Shown: piece by piece, positions 54,875 through 63,980 of the stretch
How positions within the stretch are numbered: position 1 is the stretch's first letter
Layout: each line of letters begins with the position of its first letter
Assembly: GCA_964637035.1 (NCBI GenBank)
Contig: CAZWTU010000003.1
Coordinates: 7,239-71,238, forward strand
Source: CAZMMV01 sp964637035
GTDB lineage: Bacteria > Bacillota > Clostridia > Tissierellales > Tissierellaceae
Reading direction: 5' to 3'
DNA length: 64,000 nt
The notes under the pieces: model-generated
Told to the model about the DNA's origin: nothing
Seen by the model: the letters and a program-made list of their open reading frames with translations, nothing else
Database searches by the model: none
Program-made: the position numbers and the translations under genes

Positions 54875-54903
54875 AATTTAGCAAAATTTGAAATTTTTGT
54901 CAA
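54875..54903 (-). promoter_or_regulatory. Sigma-A promoter of glyQS
   Basis: A perfect TTGACA (54898-54903) and TAAATT (54875-54880) are 17 bases apart on the minus strand. Confidence 0.75.
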
Positions 54904-54912
54904 GTAAAAACC

Positions 54913-55668
54913 CTAAATTCTACGATCTATCATTAATGAATCCATTAAATTTAAAGTGTTAAACTTCTTTCTATCTATATTATATAATATATAATTTACT
55001 AATATTTCGTGTAATGTATATAATGATTTATGAGATAAATCTACCCTGTGAGCTTGATCTAAAGTCGTGTACAAAAACTCATTCATAGCCCTGTATATAT
55101 CCTCATATATTGGAAAACTATCTAAATCACTGGTAAAACAATTAGAACAAATTATGCCACCATTTTCTATACTGAATTTAATTTTTCTCATATTATTATT
55201 TCCACATAAGACACAGGATTGCAAATAAGGTTTATAGCCTAAAAATGAAATAAATTTCAATTCATAAGAAATAATAAATTTAATAAAGTCCTTTTCGAGC
55301 CCTTCAAGTACCCTAAGCCCGGTTGCTAATAACAAAAATAATTTTTCATTTTCCTCTTCTTCTGGCAGGGACTTTTCAATTAGTTCTAGCATATAAGAAC
55401 CATAGGCTACCCTTTCCATCTTTTCCCTAATAGAGTAAAAAGAATCTAATAAATTTCCTTGATTAAGATAAAAAAAATTCCTTCCTCTATGAAGATTATA
55501 CTCATTATATGAAAAAGGCTGGGTATTTGCAATTATTCTTGATTTGGCCCTATATGCACCTCTTGCCATAACAGAAATCCTTCCATACTTCCTAGTATAT
55601 ACCTTCAATATCTTTGATGTGTCTTTATATCTAATTTCCTTTAAAACTATTCCCTCAGTCCTTAGCAT
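54913..55668 (-). CDS. recO: DNA repair protein RecO
   Basis: The 251-residue protein has the OB-fold start LRTEGIVLKEIRYKDTSKIL and a zinc site CVLCGNNN...CSNC near residues 152-178. RecO loads RecA with RecF and RecR. It follows era, as in many Firmicutes. Confidence 0.95.
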   Translation of the reverse strand: MLRTEGIVLKEIRYKDTSKILKVYTRKYGRISVMARGAYRAKSRIIANTQPFSYNEYNLHRGRNFFYLNQGNLLDSFYSIREKMERVAYGSYMLELIEKSLPEEEENEKLFLLLATGLRVLEGLEKDFIKFIISYELKFISFLGYKPYLQSCVLCGNNNMRKIKFSIENGGIICSNCFTSDLDSFPIYEDIYRAMNEFLYTTLDQAHRVDLSHKSLYTLHEILVNYILYNIDRKKFNTLNLMDSLMIDRRI

Positions 55669-55683
55669 ATATACAACTCCATA

Positions 55684-56568
55684 TTATTTATAGCCAAAAT
55701 ATTTTACCTTGTTTTCTTTCTCTCTCCAGTTTTTCTCTACCTTAACCCAAAGTTGTAAATTTACCTTACTTCCCAAAAGAGTTTCTATATCTCTTCTAGC
55801 AAACTGACCTATTTGTTTCAACTTTCTTCCACCCTTACCTATTACTATTCCCTTATGGGACTTTTTTTCAACATATATATTTGCAAATACATCTACAATA
55901 TCCTGGTCTTCCCTCTTTTTCATACTATCAATAGATACATATATACCATGAGGAACTTCTTCTTCTAGGCCTACTAAAGCCTTTTCCCTTATTATTTCAG
56001 ACACAATAAATCTTTCAGGTTGGTCTGTTATCATATCTCCAGGAAAATATTGAGGCCCCTCAGGTATGAGTTTCTTCAGTACCTCTATATATTTATCTAC
56101 ATTTAAATTATTCAAAGCAGATATAGGAATTATTTCTTCAAACATACCCATATTATTATACTTATCTATTAGCTGCAAAACTTCATCACTTTTCAATTCA
56201 TCAATTTTATTAATAAGCAAAACAATAGGAGTAGATATGTTTTTTAAATCCTCTATTATCATACTGTCCATTTTACCAATTTCCAAGCTATTATCTACCA
56301 TAAAAGTCACCAAGTCTACCTCTTCTAAGGTTGATTTAGAGATTTTCAGCATATATTCTCCCAATTTGTTTTTAGGCATCTGTATGCCTGGAGTATCTAT
56401 AAATACTATTTGGCTGTTTTCTTCAGTATAAACAAGTAAAATTTTATTTCTTGTTGTTTGGGGCTTATCCGATATTATAGAAATTTTTTCACCTATTACC
56501 TGGTTCAATAGGGTTGATTTCCCCACATTTGGTCTTCCTACCACTGTTACAAATCCTGATTTATACAT
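55684..56568 (-). CDS. era: GTPase Era
   Basis: The 294-residue protein has G1 GRPNVGKSTLLN, G3 DTPGIQ, G4 NKID and a C-terminal KH domain with VIGKGGRKLKQIG. It binds 16S rRNA and aids 30S assembly. It lies between cdd and recO, as in Bacillus. Confidence 0.97.
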   Translation of the reverse strand: MYKSGFVTVVGRPNVGKSTLLNQVIGEKISIISDKPQTTRNKILLVYTEENSQIVFIDTPGIQMPKNKLGEYMLKISKSTLEEVDLVTFMVDNSLEIGKMDSMIIEDLKNISTPIVLLINKIDELKSDEVLQLIDKYNNMGMFEEIIPISALNNLNVDKYIEVLKKLIPEGPQYFPGDMITDQPERFIVSEIIREKALVGLEEEVPHGIYVSIDSMKKREDQDIVDVFANIYVEKKSHKGIVIGKGGRKLKQIGQFARRDIETLLGSKVNLQLWVKVEKNWREKENKVKYFGYK

Positions 56569-56586
56569 TTTTTCACTTCCACTATT

Positions 56587-56976
56587 TTATTTTAAATCTT
56601 CTGGCCCAAAACTATGGGGCAATAAATCTTCCAGACTATATTCCCTATATTCTTCTACAGAATTTGCAATTATAATCCTTGCATCACGTCCAAATTCCCT
56701 AATGACTTGTCTACAAACACCGCAAGGATAAGTCATATCCCCATCCCCTACAATTGCAATGGCCTTTATATTTTTATGGCCTTCAGATACAGCCTTAAAT
56801 ATAGCTGTTCTCTCGGCACATATTGTAGGTGAATATGAGGCGATTTCAATATTACATCCAGTATATATCTTATTATCTTCTGTCAATAAAGCAGCACCTA
56901 CATGAAATTTTGAATAAGGTACATAAGCTTTTTCTTTTGCCTCAATAGCCTTTTCAATTAATTCCTTTATATTCAT
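56587..56976 (-). CDS. cdd: Cytidine deaminase
   Basis: The 129-residue protein has the zinc ligands in HVGAALL, CAERTAIFKA (Cys with catalytic Glu) and PCGVCRQVI. It deaminates cytidine and deoxycytidine for salvage. It is 18 bases before era. Confidence 0.97.
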   Translation of the reverse strand: MNIKELIEKAIEAKEKAYVPYSKFHVGAALLTEDNKIYTGCNIEIASYSPTICAERTAIFKAVSEGHKNIKAIAIVGDGDMTYPCGVCRQVIREFGRDARIIIANSVEEYREYSLEDLLPHSFGPEDLK

Positions 56977-56987
56977 AATATACCTCC

Positions 56988-58043
56988 CTACTCAATCTCA
57001 ATAAGAGTATTTGCTTCCACAACTTGTATCCATGTTATTCCCGGATTTAGGAAAATTTCTTCACCATCTAAGTCATAATATATAGTTTTACCCCTCCTGG
57101 AATCTTTCAACCATCTTATGTCAATAAATTTTCCATTACTTATGTACTTCCCTTTACCTTCCCCAATTAATTGAATATCTAATCTTCCAACCTTATCTAC
57201 TGTTTTAGTATTAGCTTCCTGAATAATTATATTCTTAGCTGTAATTGGACTTGAATCTATTTCATCAAGATGGTCTTCCCCATCTTTTTTTCTTCTATAA
57301 ACTTTATTTTCTAAATCATAATTATATTCACTTGTATTATTTTTCCTATAATTAATAACTATCTTATTGGCGTCTAAGCCATCTATATCCTCTTCATCTT
57401 CCTTAAACTTAAAAGCTGTGTATTCTCCTGTCATTCTATAGTTTCTTTCCTCCTGGGTCTTCCTCACGGCCTCCATGCTTGAATACATATTGTTTGGCAT
57501 CTTTTTATGTGACTTCCTCCAAAAAACCTTGCCAGAACTAGAAAGTGCATCCATATCAGCCAATTTTAAAGACTTAATATCACTTTGAGCTTGGGGACTT
57601 CCACCTACATGGACATAAACACAATCATATTCTAAAGAGGCAGTAACAAAATAAGGTCTAGCACTTCTTATAGGACCAATAGATTCAGGATCATTCATTA
57701 AATATATACCCATATATCTAGTATAGGGAGCCTCCACTAAAAACTCATATACTATTTCTGCATCCTTTAAACCAGCTTGCCACCTAGCCCTTGGGTGGTT
57801 ATCAAACATAATAGCTACAGGCCTTCTATTAATCTTGGCCTCTTGACCATATATCCCACTAATAGGAGAAGGAATCCCTTCCTTTACTATTACCACTACT
57901 TCCTCTTCTTCCTCTTCCTCAACTAAATCCAGTATATTATCAATATTATCTACTTCCAAAGGTTCTTCCACTTCTTTTTTACAAGCAGTTAATCCTAGTC
58001 CAATAAGCAAAGCTAAAATAAATATCCCCATTCTCATCTTCAT
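56988..58043 (-). CDS. DUF3048-family lipoprotein (YerB-like)
   Basis: The 351-residue protein has a lipobox (ALLIGLGLTACKKE, Cys20), an acidic linker (about 35-52) and a DUF3048 domain from RPVAIMFDNHPRARWQAGL to the C-terminal GITWIQVVE. YerB-like proteins are lipoproteins of unknown function, possibly in the spore or envelope. It lies between the kinase-phosphatase fusion and cdd. Confidence 0.9.
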   Translation of the reverse strand: MKMRMGIFILALLIGLGLTACKKEVEEPLEVDNIDNILDLVEEEEEEEVVVIVKEGIPSPISGIYGQEAKINRRPVAIMFDNHPRARWQAGLKDAEIVYEFLVEAPYTRYMGIYLMNDPESIGPIRSARPYFVTASLEYDCVYVHVGGSPQAQSDIKSLKLADMDALSSSGKVFWRKSHKKMPNNMYSSMEAVRKTQEERNYRMTGEYTAFKFKEDEEDIDGLDANKIVINYRKNNTSEYNYDLENKVYRRKKDGEDHLDEIDSSPITAKNIIIQEANTKTVDKVGRLDIQLIGEGKGKYISNGKFIDIRWLKDSRRGKTIYYDLDGEEIFLNPGITWIQVVEANTLIEIE

Positions 58044-58055
58044 ATACTCTTCCCC

Positions 58056-58760
58056 TTATCCTATGATTTGAAAAACTAAAATACCTACTAATATACCTAA
58101 AATTCCACCAAGGACTACTTCAAAAACACTATGTATTTTTCCCTCAACCCTACTTTCAGCTACAAGAATGGCTAAAATAAAAGCCAAAGTTGTTACCAAG
58201 ATTTCATGGGCTAAAAATGCCACAATAGTGGCTATGGTAAAAGATACAGCAGCATGGCCACTTACTGTACCACCTTGAAAATGACTACCCCTTCCCCTAT
58301 AAAATTTTGACTTTAAACCAATTGTCAGTAAGACAACTAGCAAAAGTGCTACAAAAGTCAAATGAACAGGAGAATTTCTAATCCTAGTGACTAGAAGTCC
58401 AGAATAATTGCTTAACCTATTGAAAAACAAAAGGTATCCAACTACTATTGAGTTAATTGCAGCTATTAAGACTGCACCAGCAGAGACATCTTTAACTAAC
58501 CTTGCCAAAGGATGATAATCCTCTGTAATCATATCTACCACTCGTTCTAAAGCGGTATTTATCATTTCCGCAACAATAACTAAAGAAATAGCAAATAGGA
58601 GAATTAAAAATTCTATTTTAGTAAAATCAAAGAAAAGGCTTAATAATATAACACATAAGGCTATGACATAATGTATCCTCATATGTTTTTCGGTTTTTAA
58701 AGCTAATATAATACCTGAAACAGCATGGTTGAAACTCCTTATTACTGACCTTTTCTTCAT
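58056..58760 (-). CDS. Undecaprenol/diacylglycerol kinase fused to PAP2 phosphatase
   Basis: The 234-residue protein has an N-terminal DgkA-type domain (about 1-115) with SFNHAVSGI and AEMINTALERVVDM, then a PAP2 domain (about 120-234) with KSKFYRGRGS, VSGHAAVSF and SRVEGKIHSVFEV. One chain thus has a lipid kinase and a lipid phosphatase domain. The last PAP2 acidic position is Glu where Asp is usual. It lies 11 bases before ybeY's partner gene order. Confidence 0.9.
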   Translation of the reverse strand: MKKRSVIRSFNHAVSGIILALKTEKHMRIHYVIALCVILLSLFFDFTKIEFLILLFAISLVIVAEMINTALERVVDMITEDYHPLARLVKDVSAGAVLIAAINSIVVGYLLFFNRLSNYSGLLVTRIRNSPVHLTFVALLLVVLLTIGLKSKFYRGRGSHFQGGTVSGHAAVSFTIATIVAFLAHEILVTTLAFILAILVAESRVEGKIHSVFEVVLGGILGILVGILVFQIIG

Positions 58761-58771
58761 TACAATCTCTC

Positions 58772-59227
58772 CTAATTGCTCCTAAAAATATTTATCTTTT
58801 TCATTAATTCTTTTTCTTTCCCTCTCATAATAGACTTGTCTTCCGGATTCAAATGATCATATCCTAAAAGATGAAAAATACTATGACCAGTCAAATATGC
58901 AATCTCCCTATTAAGAGAATGACCAAGGTCTTCTGCTTGTTCCAAGGCTTTTTCACCAGATATTATTATATCACCTAAGAGAATAGGACCCTCAAAGGCA
59001 AAATCATTGTCCAGGGGAAAAGACAGGACATCAGTTTCCTTATCTATATTTCTATAATCCCTATTTAATTGCCTGATTTCCTCATTATCAACAAAGGAAA
59101 TACTAAGCTCATAATTTAAAGAATCCTTTTCCAAAAGCAAAGCTTCCTCCACTACTTTCTCAAGTATATTATAAATATCCTTTTCTATAATAATCTTATC
59201 CTGCCTATTATCTATAAAAATCTCCAT
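58772..59227 (-). CDS. ybeY: Endoribonuclease YbeY
   Basis: The 151-residue protein has the zinc site HSIFHLLGYDH (H-x3-H-x5-H) near residues 115-125. It acts in rRNA maturation and ribosome quality control. The start abuts the last base of pgpH. Confidence 0.96.
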   Translation of the reverse strand: MEIFIDNRQDKIIIEKDIYNILEKVVEEALLLEKDSLNYELSISFVDNEEIRQLNRDYRNIDKETDVLSFPLDNDFAFEGPILLGDIIISGEKALEQAEDLGHSLNREIAYLTGHSIFHLLGYDHLNPEDKSIMRGKEKELMKKINIFRSN

Positions 59228-61281
59228 TATACACCTTCCTCCAAGCTTTTTTCTATGGTTGGGTATTCTATCCTATCGTGATGTATCCCAGTCAATACAT
59301 TTACAAAAGAGTCTATTATCAACTGTAATTCCTTAAGGGTTATATGACATTCATCTAATTGACCATCATCTAATTTTCCTTGAACTACCTTTGTAACCAT
59401 GTCTTTAATCTTTTCATTGGTCATTTCCTTAATTGACCTGACGGCAGCCTCTGTAGAGTCAGCCAACATAATAATTGCGGCTTCCTTGCTTTGAGGTTTT
59501 CTACCCTGGTATCTAAACTCATCAGTAGATATTTTGATATCTGGGTTTTCTTCCTTATATTTATAGTAAAAGTAAGCTACCATAGTATTACCATGATGTT
59601 GTTCAATTATATCTATGATTTCCTTAGGCAGCTTGTATTCCTTGCCTATCTTTATCCCATCTGTAGTATGGGAAGTTATTATTTTTACACTTTGCATTGG
59701 CTGTAATTTGTCATGGGGATTTCCTATACCAAATTGGTTTTCACCAAAATAATAGGGTCTGACCATTTTCCCTATATCATGATAGTAAGCACCAGCCCTA
59801 ACTATTAAAGGATTAGCAGATATTGTTTCAGCAGCGCTTTCTGCCAAGTTACCTACTAACATACTGTGGTGATAAGTCCCAGGAGCCTCTAATAAAAACT
59901 TCTTTAGTAAAGGCTGGTTAGAATTAGATAATTCCAGAAGCTTTAGGGGAGTTAATATTGAAAACACATTCTCCCATAAAGGCAATGAACCCAAGGTTAT
60001 CACAGCAACAATAATTCCATTTAAAAGCAAATACATTCCTGTGGTAAATGAGTCTATGCCACCTAAGCCCTTGGCCAAACTTATAGAAGCTAAGGCAAGT
60101 AAATTGACTAGGCCTATAATACCACCATTTAACATAATATTATACCTCTGGCCTTGTTTCATAGAAACCAAAGCCCCTATACTCCCTGAAATTATATACA
60201 TAGTAATAATAGAAGCATCCAATTTCAAAATAAAACCTAAAAAGAAAGCTACAAACATATTTATTAATAGTCCTAGTTGTGGATTAATTAGGATTGATAT
60301 TAGCAAAGATGCCATACCTATTGGCATAATATAAGGTGAAAGCAAGTAAATATTTTCCGATATAAGAATAGTTAATAGTACAACAATAAAAGATACTAAC
60401 AACTTATTGTTATATAGCATTTCCCTATGAAAATAATATATATAAGCTAAAAATATAATCATACTTAATGATATTAAAACAATAATACCAATTATCATTT
60501 TAAAAGGAAGCCTATTATCCTCCTTAAGAAGGCCTGACTCCATCATTAAGTCTACTTCTCTTTCTCCTATCCTGCTACCCTGGCTGGCAATTATTGCATT
60601 TTCCTTAATTATTACTTCTTCAACTTGATTTTCAGCCTCTTCACGCAATCTCTGAGTCTCAACCTTATCTATAAAATTATTGGGAGCAATGGTACCCTTC
60701 AATAGGGTATGTCCAATTTGTTTTTCCCCTTCTTTCATATCTAAAGTTTCAAATATATTGGCTAAATTATCTTTTTCGTATTCCAATTCTGACTCTTTTA
60801 TTCCACTTCCCATTACCTGGTTTATTAAATCCATTAAATTATTTTCCAAACTATTTAAGGACTTATAATCCATTCTAATGAGAATATATATTTCCTCAGT
60901 AGTTAATTCAAAGTTTTGTTTCTCACTTAATAATGCAGCCTTTTTGCTTGTACTTAAATTTTCTTCAGCCTTAGTGTCCCTAGTCAAATCTAAAAGGCTC
61001 TTTATTTTGTTTTTCATACTTATCTGTATTGAAGGAGAAATCCGATACTTTGGCTCTACATTATTAGCTGCCTCTTTTCTTAAATCCTCCCTAGTATATT
61101 CATCTATCAAATCCTTAGAAGCCCTAATATCACTAGGGGCTATATCCCCTATCTTTAAGTCTAACTTATCTGTTTCCAGCTTATGAAAGCTTATAAAAAA
61201 AAGGATTGCTGTAAAAATTACAAGCAATAACCCATTATAAATTTTCCTGTTTCTCTTCAATATAATCTTTATCCTATCCAT
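59227..61281 (-). CDS. pgpH: 7TM-HD cyclic-di-AMP phosphodiesterase PgpH
   Basis: The protein (684 residues) has an N-terminal anchor, a long extracellular 7TMR-HDED domain (about 45-260), seven membrane helices (about 265-450) and a cytosolic HD domain with HHSMLVGNLAE, YHDIGKM and EQHHGNT. Such proteins degrade c-di-AMP. ATG 61281 with GGGGGGAG upstream is preferred over an upstream frame that begins in the TGTCATTCC repeat. Confidence 0.93.
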   Translation of the reverse strand: MDRIKIILKRNRKIYNGLLLVIFTAILFFISFHKLETDKLDLKIGDIAPSDIRASKDLIDEYTREDLRKEAANNVEPKYRISPSIQISMKNKIKSLLDLTRDTKAEENLSTSKKAALLSEKQNFELTTEEIYILIRMDYKSLNSLENNLMDLINQVMGSGIKESELEYEKDNLANIFETLDMKEGEKQIGHTLLKGTIAPNNFIDKVETQRLREEAENQVEEVIIKENAIIASQGSRIGEREVDLMMESGLLKEDNRLPFKMIIGIIVLISLSMIIFLAYIYYFHREMLYNNKLLVSFIVVLLTILISENIYLLSPYIMPIGMASLLISILINPQLGLLINMFVAFFLGFILKLDASIITMYIISGSIGALVSMKQGQRYNIMLNGGIIGLVNLLALASISLAKGLGGIDSFTTGMYLLLNGIIVAVITLGSLPLWENVFSILTPLKLLELSNSNQPLLKKFLLEAPGTYHHSMLVGNLAESAAETISANPLIVRAGAYYHDIGKMVRPYYFGENQFGIGNPHDKLQPMQSVKIITSHTTDGIKIGKEYKLPKEIIDIIEQHHGNTMVAYFYYKYKEENPDIKISTDEFRYQGRKPQSKEAAIIMLADSTEAAVRSIKEMTNEKIKDMVTKVVQGKLDDGQLDECHITLKELQLIIDSFVNVLTGIHHDRIEYPTIEKSLEEGV

Positions 61282-61314
61282 AGTTTCTCCCCCCTCAGGG
61301 TTATTTTCATCCTT

Positions 61315-61386
61315 TGTCATTCCCATACAATAAGGAATCTTATGTTTTCAATAGCTAAAAGATTCTTCGCTGCGCTCTGAATGACA
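61315..61386. repeat. TGTCATTC palindromic repeat, second copy
   Basis: The 72-base element reads TGTCATTCCCATAC ... CTGAATGACA, with internal AAGGAATCT and AGATTCTTC arms. It sits between phoH and pgpH, upstream of the pgpH ribosome-binding site. Confidence 0.75.
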
Positions 61387-61431
61387 GATAAAGGACTTTT
61401 TCAGTAATCACCAGCCCTTATTTTTATCTTT

Positions 61432-61462
61432 TGTCATTCCGAATATAATGAGGAATCTTATG
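61432..61462. repeat. TGTCATTCC half element at the phoH 3' end
   Basis: TGTCATTCCGAATATAATGA continuing to GAGGAATCTTATG matches the left arm of the copy at 43292. The phoH stop codon (61458-61460) lies within it. The right arm is missing. Confidence 0.7.
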
Positions 61463-62426
61463 TTTTCTTTTCGTAGTTTTCGTAGGCTTCAATTATTCTT
61501 TGTATCAAGGGATGTCTAACAATATCTTGTTTTAGGAGGTAAATAAAATCAATATTTGGGATATTATTTAATATTTTACTTATAGTCTTTAGTCCAGATT
61601 CTTTTCCTTTTGCCAAGTCTATTTGTGTTATGTCTCCTGTAACAATAGCCTTTGATCCAAAACCTAACCTAGTTAAAAACATCTTCATTTGTTCATTAGT
61701 TGAATTTTGAGCCTCATCTAGGATTACATAGGCTGAATCTAAAGTCCTCCCTCTCATATAAGCCAAGGGTGCAACCTCAATTAGGCCTTTTTCTATATAT
61801 TTTGCCGTAGACTCAGGTCCCAATATATCAAATAAGGCATCATATATAGGCCTTAAATAAGGATCAACTTTCTCCTGCAAGTCTCCAGGCAAAAACCCTA
61901 AACTTTCACCAGCCTCTACAGCTGGTCTAGTAAGTATAATCCTATTGACTTCCTTGTTTTTCAAGGCTTTAACTGCCATGGCCATAGCTAAATAAGTTTT
62001 ACCTGTTCCCGCTGGCCCAATGCAAAAGACAATATCGTTTTTCCTTATGGCATCTAAATACCTTTTTTGACCAAGGGTCTTAGGCTTTATACTCTTACCA
62101 GAAGCTGTAACACAAACAACTCTATTTAAAAGTTCCCTAGCGTAAGCCCCATTTCCTTCCAGCAATAATTGTATAGCATAGCTTACATCTTGTTTATCTA
62201 ATTTATCTTGAGAATTAATTATTTCTATTAAATTATATATTAACTTCTGCCCTAAATCAACAGATTCCTTATCTCCGTAAAGTTCAATTTCCCCATCCCT
62301 AATCATTACATTTATATTTAATTCTTCTTTTATAATATTAATATTTTCATCAAACTTTCCGAAAATTTCTTTCATAAGCTTATTATCTGAAATCTCAACT
62401 ACTTTTACTTCCAGTTTCTTTGTCAA
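61458..62426 (-). CDS. phoH: PhoH-family ATPase
   Basis: The 322-residue protein has an N-terminal KH-like region and a P-loop ATPase with CIGPAGTGKTYLAMA near residue 135, and the DEAQNST Walker B near 239. It may be an RNA helicase-like enzyme. A TTG start follows AGGAGG at six bases. The stop codon lies in the half TGTCATTCC element. Confidence 0.93.
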   Translation of the reverse strand: MTKKLEVKVVEISDNKLMKEIFGKFDENINIIKEELNINVMIRDGEIELYGDKESVDLGQKLIYNLIEIINSQDKLDKQDVSYAIQLLLEGNGAYARELLNRVVCVTASGKSIKPKTLGQKRYLDAIRKNDIVFCIGPAGTGKTYLAMAMAVKALKNKEVNRIILTRPAVEAGESLGFLPGDLQEKVDPYLRPIYDALFDILGPESTAKYIEKGLIEVAPLAYMRGRTLDSAYVILDEAQNSTNEQMKMFLTRLGFGSKAIVTGDITQIDLAKGKESGLKTISKILNNIPNIDFIYLLKQDIVRHPLIQRIIEAYENYEKKT

Positions 62427-62427
62427 A

Positions 62428-63645
62428 TTAATCCTCCTTGCGGTTTGTTATTTCATTTCCTAAAATTTGTTTTTTTCCTATATCCTCTATTAGCTCCACA
62501 GTTACAGTAGTGGTGAGGATATTATTATCTATTTGATGACTAATGTTTTTAGACTTCACTTCAGAATCCTTTGGCAGCTCCTCATTTAACTGCTTTGTAG
62601 CCTTTAATTGGGTTGCTTTCTTTAAGAAATCTATATTTTGTTTAACCTGTCTAAATTCTACTTCCTTATATTCATAATTTATTATTTTAATAGGAAATTC
62701 AAGATCAAATCTTTCCAAATTTATTAATTGCTTTTCAATAATACTTTCTTTGTAATTAGTAAAAGGTATATCTCCTTTAATAAACTTTACCCCTTTATTC
62801 TTTATTTCTATCCCTCTTTGATTATATACCTTACCTGTGTATTTTTCTTCGTTTTTCACAATAGGATCACTAACAGTGCTAGTATACCTAGTTATAGCCA
62901 GTACCTCTCCCTCTCCATGAACATAAATTTCTTTATCAGTAAAATCACTTTTTAATATACCCGTAATAAGCAACTGACCTTCCTCTACTATGGCCCCAGC
63001 CTTTACAACAGCATTACCATTTCTAGGGATAATTTTAACTATGACACCCTTTTTCTTAGCAACAACATTACAGGGATAATTTTTATTTACTTTTTCTGGG
63101 GGGATGTCTTGCTCCCTTATATCTATTGTTAATTTTGTACCCTTTATATTTGCAGAAACAAATGAAATATAATCATATTCATTTATGAGAATCTTCCTTA
63201 TATTTTCCTTATCAATATTATACTTTAATTTACCAACTTTTATATTATGGTCCCCCAATAAAAGCTTTATTTCCTCAACCGGAGTCTGAATAGCTCCATT
63301 TATTTCAATCTTCCAAATAACTGAAATTAAAAAGATCGTTCCAATTAAAAATAAAAGGAAACCCAAAGATAACATTTTCCTTTTTTTCATCCTATAGACT
63401 ATAAATGGAAAACCCTTTCTCTCTTTAATTGCAACAATACATCCAACCTTTTTCACTATCTTTTCCATTTCCTTATAACCTTTTACACTCGTTTTCATTT
63501 CCAATACAGTATTGGAACTTCTCCTTATATCCCATAAATATATATTATGAGAAGCAGCTAAATTCAATAATCTTTCCAGGGTCAATCCCTCAACCTTAAT
63601 AATAACATATCCTCTAAAATAATTCCATATTTTTATAGCTAGCAT
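62428..63645 (-). CDS. yqfD: Sporulation protein YqfD
   Basis: The 405-residue protein has an N-terminal hydrophilic domain, one membrane segment (about 90-112) and a large extracellular domain (about 120-405), as in the YqfD family required for spore formation in Bacillus (SpoIVE-like annotation). It is 10 bases after yqfC and precedes phoH. Confidence 0.92.
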   Translation of the reverse strand: MLAIKIWNYFRGYVIIKVEGLTLERLLNLAASHNIYLWDIRRSSNTVLEMKTSVKGYKEMEKIVKKVGCIVAIKERKGFPFIVYRMKKRKMLSLGFLLFLIGTIFLISVIWKIEINGAIQTPVEEIKLLLGDHNIKVGKLKYNIDKENIRKILINEYDYISFVSANIKGTKLTIDIREQDIPPEKVNKNYPCNVVAKKKGVIVKIIPRNGNAVVKAGAIVEEGQLLITGILKSDFTDKEIYVHGEGEVLAITRYTSTVSDPIVKNEEKYTGKVYNQRGIEIKNKGVKFIKGDIPFTNYKESIIEKQLINLERFDLEFPIKIINYEYKEVEFRQVKQNIDFLKKATQLKATKQLNEELPKDSEVKSKNISHQIDNNILTTTVTVELIEDIGKKQILGNEITNRKED

Positions 63646-63655
63646 ATTTCCACCC

Positions 63656-63934
63656 CTAGCATATTATTTCAATATTACTAATTAGACCGATGATAATTAT
63701 TTCCTCAGAAAGTATAGTTTTTATTTCTAAGCTTTCACCCGTTATTTTAAATATTCCTGATTTAGTATTTACCCTTATGCTGGTTTCAGTGTATTCAACT
63801 ATTCCCTTGTGATTTAATATGGAAACTTGGATGTTTCCTATAAGTGTTAACTTAGGCAAATCCATTATTATATCTATAGGCAATTCCAAGACTTCAGATA
63901 TATTGTATTTAACATTTTTTATATTTTTTTTCAT
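63656..63934 (-). CDS. yqfC: Sporulation protein YqfC
   Basis: The 92-residue protein contains LPKLTLIGNIQVSILNHKGI and a KSGIFKITGESLEIKTI beta-rich region, matching YqfC. It is part of the yqfCD-phoH operon. A candidate sigma-E promoter is just upstream. ATG 63934 follows AGGAGGG. Confidence 0.92.
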   Translation of the reverse strand: MKKNIKNVKYNISEVLELPIDIIMDLPKLTLIGNIQVSILNHKGIVEYTETSIRVNTKSGIFKITGESLEIKTILSEEIIIIGLISNIEIIC

Positions 63935-63951
63935 CAATATCCCTCCTATAA

Positions 63952-63980
63952 ATTCTATGCTATTTATAATAATACTATTA
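63952..63980 (-). promoter_or_regulatory. Candidate sigma-E promoter of yqfCD
   Basis: On the minus strand CATAGAAT (63952-63959) matches the sigma-E -10 CATACANT at all but one position and TAATAGT (63974-63980) matches KMATATT at six of seven, with a 14-base spacer. The leader would be very short, with AGGAGG about 10 bases past the -10. Confidence 0.45.

Noticed and set aside
54807..54900. Possible T-box or glycine riboswitch before glyQ
   Set aside because: Only a promoter and a weak hairpin are visible; there is no T-box sequence or riboswitch core, and the leader is too short.
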